Shown: positions 24,995 through 34,551, counted from the first letter of the stretch. The stretch: 64,000 bases of DNA from Halioglobus maricola (GCF_009388985.1 NZ_CP036422.1:1192501-1256500), one strand, 5' to 3'. Program-made: numbers and translations. Notes: generated by a model from the sequence alone, not told the origin.

Positions 24995-25507
24995 ATGCCT
25001 GAGTCACCAGTAACCGTTGAAGAACGGGCAGCGGCGATTGATCTGTACAACGCTTACGCTGAGGGAGTAGATACCAAAAACTGGGGGATGGTGCGCAGCT
25101 GCTTCGCAGACACGGTATATATCGACTACGCTACCGGTGTTCATGATCGCGACCCCAGCGACCCCTGGCCCGCAGACGAATGGGTGGAGGGGATTAAAGC
25201 CGTAATCAATGGCTTTGATCTCACCCGCCACATCATCAGTAACCATCGCTTTCGCCGTGACGGCGATACTGTGGTGTGCCAAGCCTATCTCACGGCGGAT
25301 CATATTATCTGGGAGAATGGGGTGCCCGAGGCGCCCAATGCAGGCCCGGACGAACTGAGCCGGGTGGTAGGTGAATACACCAACCGCTGCGCACTGCTCG
25401 ACGGTCGTTGGAGAATTGTCGCCTCGAAGTTGGTGGTGGCTTACTCAACCGGCCCAGATGAACTTTTTGTCACCGCAATGCAGCGAGCGGCTGCTATAGT
25501 TGAGTGA
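24995..25507 (+). CDS. SnoaL-like (NTF2-fold) protein 2
   Basis: A 170-residue NTF2-fold protein (IDLYNAYAEGVDTKNWGMVRS, then HIISNHRFRRDGDTVVCQAYL). GAGGA lies 4-5 nt before the ATG and overlaps the end of the SDR. SnoaL-like proteins can be cyclases, isomerases or hydratases; here the role is unknown. The same fold appears at 12775 beside carotenoid oxygenase 2. Confidence 0.85.
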   Translation: MPESPVTVEERAAAIDLYNAYAEGVDTKNWGMVRSCFADTVYIDYATGVHDRDPSDPWPADEWVEGIKAVINGFDLTRHIISNHRFRRDGDTVVCQAYLTADHIIWENGVPEAPNAGPDELSRVVGEYTNRCALLDGRWRIVASKLVVAYSTGPDELFVTAMQRAAAIVE

Positions 25508-25528
25508 CCCAAAATAAGGAGCATTAAG

Positions 25529-26953
25529 ATGCGTGTATACGACAAGTTCTATATCAATGGCGAGTGGGTCGACCCGGTGGAACCGAAGTCCCTGGATGTG
25601 ATTAACCCGGCAACGGAAGAGGTCTGTGCGCAGATATCGATCGGCTCGGCCGCTGATGTCGACAAGGCCGCCAAAGCAGCCGACGCGGCCTTTGCCAGTT
25701 TCAGTCGCACCAGCCGCGAGGAACGAGTCGAGCTGTTGGCTTCCATCTGCGAGGTTTACCAGAAGCGTTATAACGATATCGCCGACGCTATCACCGAGGA
25801 AATGGGTGCGCCGACACCGCTTTCGGTCCATGCCCAGGCTGCAACAGGCATTGGCCACATCTCCACGGCAATGGAAATTCTCAAGACGTTCGAGTTTGAA
25901 GAGACAGCCGGGCACAGCCGTATTTTCAAAGAGCCTATCGGTGTATGCGGCATGATCACGCCATGGAACTGGCCAATCAACCAGATCACCTGCAAGGTGG
26001 CGCCGGCGCTCGCAGTAGGCTGTACCGTTGTGCTGAAGCCATCTGAAGTCGCACCGTTGTGCGGCTATATATTCGCCGAAGTGATGCACGAAGCGGGTGT
26101 GCCTGCCGGTGTGTTCAATCTGATTAACGGTGACGGCCCAGGTGTGGGTACCGCTATTTCTTCCCACCCGCTGATCGAGATGGTTTCCTTTACTGGTTCC
26201 ACCCGCGCCGGGTCTCTGGTCGCGCAAAATGCAGCGCCCAGTGTCAAACGCGTCACCCAGGAGCTCGGTGGCAAGTCGCCCAATATCCTGCTGGACGACG
26301 TGAACCTGGAAGAGGCAGTCACGCGCGGTGTGATGCACATGTTCCAGAACACCGGTCAGTCCTGTAATGCACCTTCACGCATGCTGGTGCCTCGCGCCAA
26401 GCTTGAGGAGGCGACCACAATAGCCGTGAATGCGGCAGCGACCGTGGTTGTCGGTGATCCGAAAGCAGAGGACACCACGATGGGGCCGGTTGTGAGCGAG
26501 GTGCAATGGAACAAAATTCAGGGCCTGATCCAGGCCGGTATCGATGAGGGGGCAACCCTGGCCTGTGGTGGTGTCGGCCGCCCTGACGGTATCGATAAAG
26601 GCTACTTTGTAAAGCCCACAGTCTTCAGTAATGTTAACAACGGCATGACCATTGCCAGCGAGGAAATCTTCGGTCCGGTTCTTTGCATCATGCCCTACGA
26701 TTCGCTGGATGAGGCGATTGCCATTGCCAATGACACTCCCTACGGACTGGCGGGTTATGTGCAGGGCGAGGATATGGATCAAGTGATGAAGGTTGCTGGC
26801 CAAATCCGCGCGGGTAATATCAACCTGAACGGCCAGTCTGGCGACATGCTGACACCCTTTGGCGGTTACAAGCAGTCAGGCAACGGTCGCGAGTGGGGCG
26901 CCCACGGCTTCACAGATTATCTGGAAATCAAGGCCGTGGCCGGGGCAGCCTGA
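25529..26953 (+). CDS. aldehyde dehydrogenase family protein
   Basis: A 474-residue NAD(P)-dependent aldehyde dehydrogenase. The catalytic cysteine is in GQSCNAPSRM and the general base glutamate in QELGGKSPN; PWNWPINQ and EEIFGPVLCIM are typical. AAGGAG precedes the start. It ends the SDR/SnoaL operon. Likely turns an aldehyde, such as that released by the carotenoid-oxygenase-type enzymes, into an acid. Confidence 0.93.
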   Translation: MRVYDKFYINGEWVDPVEPKSLDVINPATEEVCAQISIGSAADVDKAAKAADAAFASFSRTSREERVELLASICEVYQKRYNDIADAITEEMGAPTPLSVHAQAATGIGHISTAMEILKTFEFEETAGHSRIFKEPIGVCGMITPWNWPINQITCKVAPALAVGCTVVLKPSEVAPLCGYIFAEVMHEAGVPAGVFNLINGDGPGVGTAISSHPLIEMVSFTGSTRAGSLVAQNAAPSVKRVTQELGGKSPNILLDDVNLEEAVTRGVMHMFQNTGQSCNAPSRMLVPRAKLEEATTIAVNAAATVVVGDPKAEDTTMGPVVSEVQWNKIQGLIQAGIDEGATLACGGVGRPDGIDKGYFVKPTVFSNVNNGMTIASEEIFGPVLCIMPYDSLDEAIAIANDTPYGLAGYVQGEDMDQVMKVAGQIRAGNINLNGQSGDMLTPFGGYKQSGNGREWGAHGFTDYLEIKAVAGAA

Positions 26954-26971
26954 CCGCAGAGCTGTCATCCC

Positions 26972-27005
26972 CCCAGGAAGTCTACGACTTCCTGGGTTTT
27001 TTTTT
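26972..27005 (+). terminator. Rho-independent terminator after aldehyde dehydrogenase
   Basis: CCCAGGAAGT and ACTTCCTGGG arms with a 5-nt loop are followed by nine T. The stem and T tract lie inside the 3' end of the convergent WS/DGAT gene, where the opposite strand encodes its lysine-rich tail. Confidence 0.92.
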
Positions 27006-28448
27006 GGCCTTTGCCTTGGCGCGGGGTTTGCGCTGTTTGGCTTGCGCTGCCTTGAGCAATTCTTTGAACGATGCCTCGAGGCAGTCCCGATAGAATCCTG
27101 GGTCCGGCATCATCTCTCTGGTTGAAGTGGCGTTGATCGTAATCTTTCCAGCGCCGCTGATCACCGCGTGAAACAGCCCCATCATGTCCAGTAGTACCCC
27201 CATTCCCATCATCATATGCACTTTGGCACCGGCGAGATACAGCGGAAACTGCGGCCCGGGTACATTGGAAACAACTGTATGGGTGGGGAGGGGAACACCA
27301 GCTCTGGCAGCCGCGCGACTGGTGGCGCGCATACTCCACCCCATTAATTGGGGAACCATGACCTCACTCACATCCATGATCACGCTGGTGCCCAGCGCCT
27401 CCGAATATTCTTTCGAATGGACGGAGCTGTGCTGGATCGCTGCAAGGCGCTTGAGTGGGGCTTTTACGTCGGTGCCCAGGCTGATAGTCATCTGGCTAAC
27501 CTGGTTGCCGTGGGACTCGGAACCCCTGGCGGAACGCATGGAAATAGGTGCACTGCAGGACAGGCTCGTTTCAGGAAGCTCGTCTTTATCCTCCAGATAG
27601 CGGCGCATGCCACCGCCGACAATAGCAAGAATGACGTCATTCACTGTCGCGCCGTCCACCGCCTTGCGGATTGTCTTTACGTCATCCAGTTGCATTACCA
27701 GCGTATCTGTCACCCGGGTAGAGCTGACCTCACCGTTAAACCGTGTGCGCACCATGGGAGTTCGCCCTTCGGTATCGTCCTCATGAGTCGCCTTGTTGGC
27801 CCGGACGACAGCGGGCACCAGCTGGCGCACTTTGCGATAGAAGGTGGCTGGCCGGCGCAGATTGGTCATATAGGCTTCGCGCCAGACTTTCGCCAGGGAG
27901 GGGTCTGTCTCACCCTCCCAGTCGTCCACTATGGGTGCGGTGTCCAGTTCGGCACTGAGGCTGTGAATTGCGGTGATTATTTCCGCGCCAGAAACCCCGT
28001 CGATGGCGGCGTGATGCACTTTTAGCATGAGCGCAAAACTGTTGTCAGGCAGGCCTTCGACGTCGTTCAGGCCCTCGATAACATAGGCCTCCCACAGCGG
28101 GCGTCGCATATCCAGGCCTCGGGATTGCAGGCGTGAAAGTAGAATGCAGAACTGGCGCCAGTCTCCGGGCTTGGGCAGGGCGATATGACGGACGTGGAAT
28201 TCGAGGTCAAAGTCCGGGTCTTCCACCCAGTAGGGTGTGTCCAGACCCATGGCGCCGCCGGCAAGTTTGCGCCGAAAAATCGAAGACTTGTGCAGGTTGC
28301 GGCGGAATACATCGAGGATCTCCTTGAACCGCACTTTGCCATTTTCGCGGGAGGATTGGTCGTAGATCACAACTGGGCTGATATGCATGGGAGTGCGGTT
28401 GCTCTCCTGATGCACGAAGCTGGCGTCCATTTCTGACAGTTTTTCCAC
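26982..28448 (-). CDS. wax ester synthase/diacylglycerol acyltransferase (WS/DGAT) family
   Basis: A 488-residue acyl-CoA-dependent acyltransferase. The HHxxxDG active-site motif is at residues 145-151 (HHAAIDG), and the second conserved block NDVILAIVGGGMRRYL follows. The GTG start gives MEKLSEMDASFVHQE, close to family starts, and is preceded by GAGGA; the frame is open to 28511 but is unlike the family there. Members make storage wax esters or triacylglycerol from fatty alcohols or diacylglycerol. The C-terminus is Lys/Arg-rich. Confidence 0.9.
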   Translation of the reverse strand: MEKLSEMDASFVHQESNRTPMHISPVVIYDQSSRENGKVRFKEILDVFRRNLHKSSIFRRKLAGGAMGLDTPYWVEDPDFDLEFHVRHIALPKPGDWRQFCILLSRLQSRGLDMRRPLWEAYVIEGLNDVEGLPDNSFALMLKVHHAAIDGVSGAEIITAIHSLSAELDTAPIVDDWEGETDPSLAKVWREAYMTNLRRPATFYRKVRQLVPAVVRANKATHEDDTEGRTPMVRTRFNGEVSSTRVTDTLVMQLDDVKTIRKAVDGATVNDVILAIVGGGMRRYLEDKDELPETSLSCSAPISMRSARGSESHGNQVSQMTISLGTDVKAPLKRLAAIQHSSVHSKEYSEALGTSVIMDVSEVMVPQLMGWSMRATSRAAARAGVPLPTHTVVSNVPGPQFPLYLAGAKVHMMMGMGVLLDMMGLFHAVISGAGKITINATSTREMMPDPGFYRDCLEASFKELLKAAQAKQRKPRAKAKAKKKPRKS

Positions 28449-28586
28449 TCTATTGTCCTCTACTTGTATCGAGCCGACCTTGCAGCGGTCTGCGGGGCAC
28501 CACAAGTACACAATATCAGCACATTGATTCGGGTCACTGATCTAGCGCAATTTCCCTGGCTGAGATTGTTGCCTAAACTGCTGAGT

Positions 28587-29609
28587 ATGGGCATACAGCA
28601 TATTCAGCAACTCTGCGACGTCATGGGACTCGGATATATGACCCAGGCGCCGACAGCCGTGGCTGGTGGGTTTCATCACGCAATGTGGTGCGTAGACACG
28701 GCCGGCGGTCGCCATGCTATCAAACAATTGGCGGCCGATGTGGACTTGGGAAATCCCACGGTGGTGTCCCGCTACAATGCCAGCGAACGAACCGCCCAGA
28801 CGTTTGCGGCTCTAGGTGTGCCGGCACTCTCTGCAATCGAGCATGATGGCTATTTTCTGCAGCAATTCGACAACTCTGGTTATCTGGTTTATCCCTGGGC
28901 GAGCGCTACTGCCAGGGGCAGAAACCAGATCAAGCCGGGCCATGCTGAAACCGTGGCGACCATTTTGGCGGAGATGCATCAGGCGAATATACAAGTGCCA
29001 GAGCTACCTGATGAGCTGCCAAAAATCATTACCGCAGAAGACACTATAGCCCTGATCGAATTTGCGGTATCGCGCAATGTGCACGAGGCCAGATATCTGC
29101 AGGAGCGTATTGACGACGTTCTGGCTGTGCTTGCGGCGCTGGATGAAGCGCTGCCGCTTCTGGCCACTCACCATGTAATCAGCCATGGCGACCTCGATCA
29201 CAAAAATGTTCTATGGAACGACGCAGGGAAGCCGCTACTCATAGATTGGGAGTCTGCAATGCATCTCAATCCTACTTATGAAACACTGCTGGAGGCGCTC
29301 GATTGGAGTGGCATTACGGCCCACTTTGATACGCATCCTTTCGCTGACTTCCTTGCAAGTTATGGTGAGGCGGGTGGGGTGCTGGAGGAGAGATTTGTAC
29401 CTGCAGCCCTGGATACTGTGCTCGCGGCGTGGCTGCACTGGCTGATGTATAACCTGGGCCGGGCTATGGGTTTAGACGACAGTCGGCAGCGTCGCTTGGG
29501 CACTGAACAGGTCGATCTTGCATTGGCTGTATTGTTGCGTCTCGAAAAATTCCTGCCTCGGCTACGTGATATCGCAATTACCGCTGCGAACAGGGGGCCC
29601 CATGTTTGA
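28587..29609 (+). CDS. aminoglycoside phosphotransferase (APH)-like kinase-fold protein
   Basis: About 340 residues of the APH/choline-kinase fold. The catalytic loop HGDLDHKN and metal-binding IDWE are visible; the N-terminal lobe has VAGGFHHAMWCV. Such proteins often phosphorylate small alcohols or, rarely, act on CoA or lipids, and are not necessarily resistance enzymes. The ATG at 28587 is chosen; the frame extends to 28464, next to the WS/DGAT start. It overlaps the phosphatase gene by 8 nt, so both are translated together. Confidence 0.82.
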   Translation: MGIQHIQQLCDVMGLGYMTQAPTAVAGGFHHAMWCVDTAGGRHAIKQLAADVDLGNPTVVSRYNASERTAQTFAALGVPALSAIEHDGYFLQQFDNSGYLVYPWASATARGRNQIKPGHAETVATILAEMHQANIQVPELPDELPKIITAEDTIALIEFAVSRNVHEARYLQERIDDVLAVLAALDEALPLLATHHVISHGDLDHKNVLWNDAGKPLLIDWESAMHLNPTYETLLEALDWSGITAHFDTHPFADFLASYGEAGGVLEERFVPAALDTVLAAWLHWLMYNLGRAMGLDDSRQRRLGTEQVDLALAVLLRLEKFLPRLRDIAITAANRGPHV

Positions 29610-30624
29610 CCTGTCTCACTGCAGCGTGGAGCGGGACGATGCACAGAATTACTGGTTGCGCTGGGACGGCCCTCATCCTGAGCAGGAAGTCAGCGTGTAT
29701 ATGACGGACGATGCGGAAGCGTTTTATAACAATCCACCTGACGGCGAGCCGTTATTGAGAACCCGCGCGCGTGAGGCCCGGTTGGCGAACCCGCACAAAG
29801 ACCTGCGCCATTACTTTTACTTGTTGTCGGAACACGGCGAGGGGTTGGTTCTGGCCGAGCGGCGCTTGGCGCTCGCAGGGACGCCAAATTTCCGCGACCT
29901 CGGCGGTTACGAGGCCTCGGATGGCGCGAGACTCAAGTGGGGCAAGCTGTTTCGCTCGAGCAAATTGTCGCAACTCACGGAAGAGGATCGGGGGCGGGTG
30001 CGTGGCCTCGGGCTGACTCTGGTGTGTGACTTCCGCCAGGCGGTGGAGCAGGAACTGGACCCGACCCACATCGGTGAAGATGCCAGCCATCTGCATGCCA
30101 GCCTGCCGGTCGCCCCTGGCAGTGCTCGCAACTTTCTCGACAATTTGCACAACGGCATTATCGCCGTCGATAACGCCAGTGAATTCATGCGCGATATGAA
30201 CCGCGATTTTGTTGCCAGTCAGCTACCCCAGTACGCGGAGATGTTTCGTTTACTGTTGCAGGGGGATCATGCAACGTTGATTCACTGTGCCTCGGGTAAG
30301 GACCGCACGGGTTTTGGGTCGGCATTGATACTCGATGTGTTGGGCGTGCCCGAAGATACAATTGTCGAGGACTACCTGCTTACCAACGAGTATTTATCTG
30401 TGGAGCAAGAGTTGGGCCGCCTCGCTACAGGGGTCACTGATGAAGCTGGCGAGCCGCTGGCAGAGGAAGTTTTACGGCCGTTGATCGAAGTTCGCCCGGA
30501 ATATATCAAGGCCTGTTTTGAGGAGATTGCCCGACGCTACGAATCGAAGGAACACTTCTATGAGGCTGAGTTGAAGCTGGATCCCGAGTCAGTGGGGGCA
30601 CTTAAGGATCGCTATCTCCAATAA
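29602..30624 (+). CDS. tyrosine-phosphatase-family protein (Y_phosphatase3 type)
   Basis: A 340-residue protein with the signature HCASGKDRTG (Cys229, Arg235) and the family's NFRDLGGY upstream. An N-terminal domain of about 90 residues precedes it. It may dephosphorylate a protein, lipid or small molecule. The overlap with the kinase-fold gene raises an opposing pair, but that is inference. No signal peptide is seen. Confidence 0.88.
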   Translation: MFDLSHCSVERDDAQNYWLRWDGPHPEQEVSVYMTDDAEAFYNNPPDGEPLLRTRAREARLANPHKDLRHYFYLLSEHGEGLVLAERRLALAGTPNFRDLGGYEASDGARLKWGKLFRSSKLSQLTEEDRGRVRGLGLTLVCDFRQAVEQELDPTHIGEDASHLHASLPVAPGSARNFLDNLHNGIIAVDNASEFMRDMNRDFVASQLPQYAEMFRLLLQGDHATLIHCASGKDRTGFGSALILDVLGVPEDTIVEDYLLTNEYLSVEQELGRLATGVTDEAGEPLAEEVLRPLIEVRPEYIKACFEEIARRYESKEHFYEAELKLDPESVGALKDRYLQ

Positions 30625-30628
30625 AGGC

Positions 30629-31147
30629 TTACTGCTGAGGCACCCACAACGATTGTGGATGCTCGTCGGTGAAGGTCATGCGGTCGTTCGCAGGTTGCCA
30701 CAGGCGTTGCACGGTGTTGATCTGAACGCGAGCCCGCGCTGCACTGTTGTGCCGTATGAGGATGCGGTTTTGCAGGGTCAGTTTCTCGTCCGGCGAGGCA
30801 TTCACGGTGAAGAAAAGCCAGCTGGCGCGGTAGCTTTCGAGCTCCATTCCCACTAGTGCTATCGGCAATAGGGAGTCGCCAGCATACACCCGAAATTCCT
30901 CGCTGAGCCAGGTGTGCACCATGCTTTGTACGGCGGGGGAATCCATCAGGGTGACGGCGCGCCCCTGCTGCAGTGCCAGCACTTCTTCCAGGTCCTCAGG
31001 GATAACACGCAGAGCGACCTCCAACTGCTCGCCAGACTCCGCCCAGCCGATCTCTGCGAAGCTGGTGTGAGATGGGTGGGCCTGCGTCTGTGCTGCGAAC
31101 AGCACGAGCGTCAGGCAGCGCAAGAATGATTGAAAGCAGTGTGTCAC
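30629..31147 (-). CDS. DUF6702-like periplasmic protein
   Basis: A 172-residue protein with a signal peptide (LTLVLFAAQTQAHPSHTS). The opening HPSHTSFAEIGWAESGEQLEVALRV resembles the DUF6702 pattern (HPxHxSxxE). Its GTG start overlaps the peptidase stop as GTGA, so it is coupled to the M1 metallopeptidase. Partnering with that enzyme at the envelope is inferred. Confidence 0.8.
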   Translation of the reverse strand: MTHCFQSFLRCLTLVLFAAQTQAHPSHTSFAEIGWAESGEQLEVALRVIPEDLEEVLALQQGRAVTLMDSPAVQSMVHTWLSEEFRVYAGDSLLPIALVGMELESYRASWLFFTVNASPDEKLTLQNRILIRHNSAARARVQINTVQRLWQPANDRMTFTDEHPQSLWVPQQ

Positions 31148-33483
31148 TTGTCTTTCTTTTCCCAGTTATCTTTTTCATCGCGGCGCATATGATTAGGCTT
31201 CGGCGAATCCTTGTGCAGACGGAAACGGGACGTCTTTACCTTGCGAGGCCAGCTGTTGTTGTAAGTGTCAGCGTCGGCGGTGCTGCGATAGGGATCGAAC
31301 TCGATACCCGTGATCTCGTTCTCGGTGACGAAGAGTTTGGTGACTTCCTCGGCATTTCTACGCCAGATCTCCGCGGGAATCTGCAGTTCTTCGGTGTCCC
31401 CGTTAGCATAGCTTATCCGCAGTGGAAGAGGTGTTACCAGACCGCCCAGATTTGCAAATTTCACGGTGTAGAAATTTTTGTCCTGTGCCAGTAGGGCCTT
31501 CTCCTGGTCGTTCAGCGCTTTGAGGGTCTTTTCATACTGGGCGTAATCCCAGGGGGTGACCGTGTATTCATCGTAGTCATTATAGAAATCATTGAGCGCC
31601 GGGTATTTTTCCACCAGTAGCGCCAGATCACTGTTGCGCTGCTCGCTCAGAGTGGGTTCCATCTTGTCGTCTTTGGCCTTTTGCCATGCCTTTTCCACCT
31701 CTGGATCGCGTGTATCCAGGGTGAACTGAGTGATATCGGTGATAGCGACGTCCACGTAGTCAGTCCCGTAGAACCAACCGCGCCAGAACCAGTCCAGGTC
31801 AGTTGCAGACGCATCTTCCATGCTGCGGAAGAAGTCAGCAGGAGTGGGGCGTTTGAACATCCAGCGGTTGGCGAATTCGGCGAAGGCGTAGTCGAACAGC
31901 TCGCGCCCCATGATGCTCTCGCGCAGGATGTTCAGAGCGGTAGCGGGCTTGCCATAGGCGTTGTTGCCAAACTGCAGAATGGACTCTGAATTGGTCATGA
32001 TGGGCACTACTTCGCCGCTGGTCATGTACTCCGTCATGTTTTCAGGCGGCCCGCGGCGAGATGGGTAGCCCTCTTCCCATTCCTGCTCGGCGATGTATTG
32101 CAGGAAGGTGTTCATGCCCTCGTCCATCCAGGTCCACTGGCGTTCGTCGGAATTGACGATCATGGGGAAGTAGTTGTGGCCCACTTCGTGGATGATGACA
32201 GAGATCAGTCCGTATTTGCTGCGCGACCATGATTTGCTGTGATCTTTCTGTGATTCATCCCAGTAGGTGCCGTCTTCATAGGGGCGCGGCTTGTTGAAGG
32301 TAATCATCGGATATTCCATGCCGCCCACAGGACCATTTACCGAAATGGAAACCGGGTAGGGATACTCGAAGGTGTAGCGCGAGTACACATCGATGGTATG
32401 GGCGATGGAGGCGGTAGAGTATTGGCTCCAGAGCGGCTCTGCTTCGTTTGGATAGAAGGACATGGCCAGCACGTTTTTGCTGCCTGAGGGGGCTGTCTTC
32501 GCGTCCCAGATGAATTTCCGTGAGGAGGCAAAGGCAAAATCGCGCACATTCTCTGCCTTGAAGACCCAGGTGCTTTCGACAGAGGTGCTGCTTTTTTCGC
32601 GTTGGGCGGCTTCATCGGGCGTGACAATGAATTGCAGCTCCTGTGACTTCTGCGCTTTTTCGTAGCGTTTCAGTTGTTTGCGTGACAGAACGTCGTCCGC
32701 GTTTTGTAGTACACCGGTTGCGGCAACAATGTGGTCAGCGGGCACCGTGATGGCAACTTCGTAGTCGCCGAGTTCGAGGGTGAACTCTCCTTTTCCCAGA
32801 AACTGCTTATTGTTCCAGCCTTCATAATCAGTATAGGCAGAGACACGCGGGAACCATTGGGCTATTTCATAGATGTAGTTCCCGTCTTGCTCGAAGTGCT
32901 CGTAGCCGCCGCGGCCGAACTTGCTGGCGTCGACAATGGCGTGATCCCACGCCACGTTGAATACGAATTGCTCGCCGGCCCGCAGGGGTTGGGGCAGGTC
33001 GATCCGCGCCATGGTCTTGTTCAGCGCGAACGGCAGTTTGTTGCCCTGGGCGTCGGTGATCGCGAGGTTGTTGACGCCGCCAGCGAACTCCATGCGGTAG
33101 AGCAGGCTGGCCATGCTCCGATAGGGGTACTTTTCGAAATTGGGCGCCGTTTTGGTGAGCATATCGTCCGAATCCTGGCGGAAGCGGTTCTGGTCCAGCT
33201 GCAGCCAGATGTACTTCAGCGAGTGCGGGCTGTTGTTGTAGTAGGTGACGGTCTCCCGCCCGGTCAGATGCTGGCGCGTGTCGTCGATGGTGACATCGAT
33301 CTTGTAGTCGGCGCGTTGCTGCCAGTAGTCCGGACCGGGGGCGCCGCTGGCAAGCCGAACCTCGGTAGGCGTGTCCAGCAGGTGACCTAGCTGGGCGAAT
33401 TTTTTGGCGCCAGAGCCGACCTCAGCGAGGGCGAAACAGGGCAGTGTGATGGCGATGACGGCCAGGAATAAGCGGAGTGTCAT
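31144..33483 (-). CDS. M1 family metallopeptidase
   Basis: A 779-residue exported zinc aminopeptidase-type protein. A signal peptide (LFLAVIAITLPCFALA) is followed by a beta-rich N-terminal domain and the catalytic HEVGHN (about residue 431) with WMDEG about 20 residues later supplying the third zinc ligand. PVGGMEYP (GPVGGMEYP) is the GxMEN-type substrate loop in altered form. M1 peptidases of this secreted type are common in marine Gammaproteobacteria. Coupled to the DUF6702-like gene. Confidence 0.92.
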   Translation of the reverse strand: MTLRLFLAVIAITLPCFALAEVGSGAKKFAQLGHLLDTPTEVRLASGAPGPDYWQQRADYKIDVTIDDTRQHLTGRETVTYYNNSPHSLKYIWLQLDQNRFRQDSDDMLTKTAPNFEKYPYRSMASLLYRMEFAGGVNNLAITDAQGNKLPFALNKTMARIDLPQPLRAGEQFVFNVAWDHAIVDASKFGRGGYEHFEQDGNYIYEIAQWFPRVSAYTDYEGWNNKQFLGKGEFTLELGDYEVAITVPADHIVAATGVLQNADDVLSRKQLKRYEKAQKSQELQFIVTPDEAAQREKSSTSVESTWVFKAENVRDFAFASSRKFIWDAKTAPSGSKNVLAMSFYPNEAEPLWSQYSTASIAHTIDVYSRYTFEYPYPVSISVNGPVGGMEYPMITFNKPRPYEDGTYWDESQKDHSKSWSRSKYGLISVIIHEVGHNYFPMIVNSDERQWTWMDEGMNTFLQYIAEQEWEEGYPSRRGPPENMTEYMTSGEVVPIMTNSESILQFGNNAYGKPATALNILRESIMGRELFDYAFAEFANRWMFKRPTPADFFRSMEDASATDLDWFWRGWFYGTDYVDVAITDITQFTLDTRDPEVEKAWQKAKDDKMEPTLSEQRNSDLALLVEKYPALNDFYNDYDEYTVTPWDYAQYEKTLKALNDQEKALLAQDKNFYTVKFANLGGLVTPLPLRISYANGDTEELQIPAEIWRRNAEEVTKLFVTENEITGIEFDPYRSTADADTYNNSWPRKVKTSRFRLHKDSPKPNHMRRDEKDNWEKKDK

Positions 33484-33615
33484 TGGTCGAAGCTATCTCG
33501 AATTATGAAACGGATAGTCGATGTGACGAATAGCGGTGCTAAACCCTCAATTTTAGTTAGGAGGCGGCTTGCGTAGGTCATAGAATCGGAGGTGCCAATT
33601 AACAGAGGTTCTTAG

Positions 33616-34551
33616 ATGAGGGTTGCGAGATTTAAAATACTATTCCTGATGCTGATGCTGGCGACTGTTGCCCGGGCAGATGAGCGTTCGCTGGTTTTGG
33701 TAACGGGGGCTAGCAGTGGTATCGGTTTGGCGGTTGCCAATCACCTTGCCCAATCCGGGTACCGAGTTCTGGCCGGTGCACGCAGTGCCGAGGACATGAA
33801 GCGCTTGAATGCGCTGCCCTATATCGATGCATTTGCTCTTGATGTTACCTCTCAGGAAGACGTCGATAGAATGGTGCAGTATATTCGCGAAGGAGAATTT
33901 AAATTGTCCGGTGTCGTCAACAATGCGGGGGTGTTGATTGTCGGGCCGGCAGCCGAAGTGTGGGATTCCGAGCTTGATTATATCTTCGGTGTAAATGTAC
34001 GCGGCGCCCATCGCGTGATCCGTGCGGTACTCCCATTGCTGATTGAGTCGGGCGGAACAATCGTCAACATGAGCTCTATCTCGAGCTATATGGCACCGCG
34101 AATGCTAGGTGCTTATGTCATGAGTAAGAGTGCCCTGGAGAGCTACAGTGAGGTCATGGCAGGGGAGCTGGCACCTCTGGGAGTGCGTGTGGTTTCGGTG
34201 CTGCCGGGACAGTACATCTCAAATATTGGTGATTCCGCCGCGGCGAGGGTGGAGGCACAGGAAGCTTCATTTATCGAAAGCCCTTTCAGGGCGGAAGCCG
34301 AGTCGACTCTCAAGGCGTTGCAACAGAACAGGCGAGCAGGGAATCCTTTCGAGGTCGCTGTCGTTGTTGAGAGTATTTTTTCGTCCGGCACAGAGGGGCA
34401 GAAGTTTGTGGTAGTGCCGCGCCCGCAACAACACAAGGCAATGATGCGCGATGCGATAGGGCGCGTGCTCGAGCTGAACCGGAACAGCTCTCACCCGTTG
34501 GGGCGGGAGGAGCTCCAGCGGCTATTTGTAAAAGAACATGAGGACCAATAG
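33616..34551 (+). CDS. SDR family oxidoreductase with a signal peptide
   Basis: A 311-residue SDR with TGASSGIG, NNAGVLI and catalytic YVMSK. Unusually, it starts with a hydrophobic signal-like segment (RFKILFLMLMLATVARA) before the Rossmann domain, suggesting export or membrane anchoring. Export of an NAD(P)-binding enzyme would be odd because the cofactor is cytoplasmic, so the segment may be an anchor. GAGG-like bases are weak before the ATG. It is divergent from the M1 peptidase. Confidence 0.85.
   Translation: MRVARFKILFLMLMLATVARADERSLVLVTGASSGIGLAVANHLAQSGYRVLAGARSAEDMKRLNALPYIDAFALDVTSQEDVDRMVQYIREGEFKLSGVVNNAGVLIVGPAAEVWDSELDYIFGVNVRGAHRVIRAVLPLLIESGGTIVNMSSISSYMAPRMLGAYVMSKSALESYSEVMAGELAPLGVRVVSVLPGQYISNIGDSAAARVEAQEASFIESPFRAEAESTLKALQQNRRAGNPFEVAVVVESIFSSGTEGQKFVVVPRPQQHKAMMRDAIGRVLELNRNSSHPLGREELQRLFVKEHEDQ

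Noticed and set aside
28587..29609. Antibiotic resistance gene
   Set aside because: The APH-like fold is widespread in housekeeping small-molecule kinases; context is lipid metabolism, not resistance.
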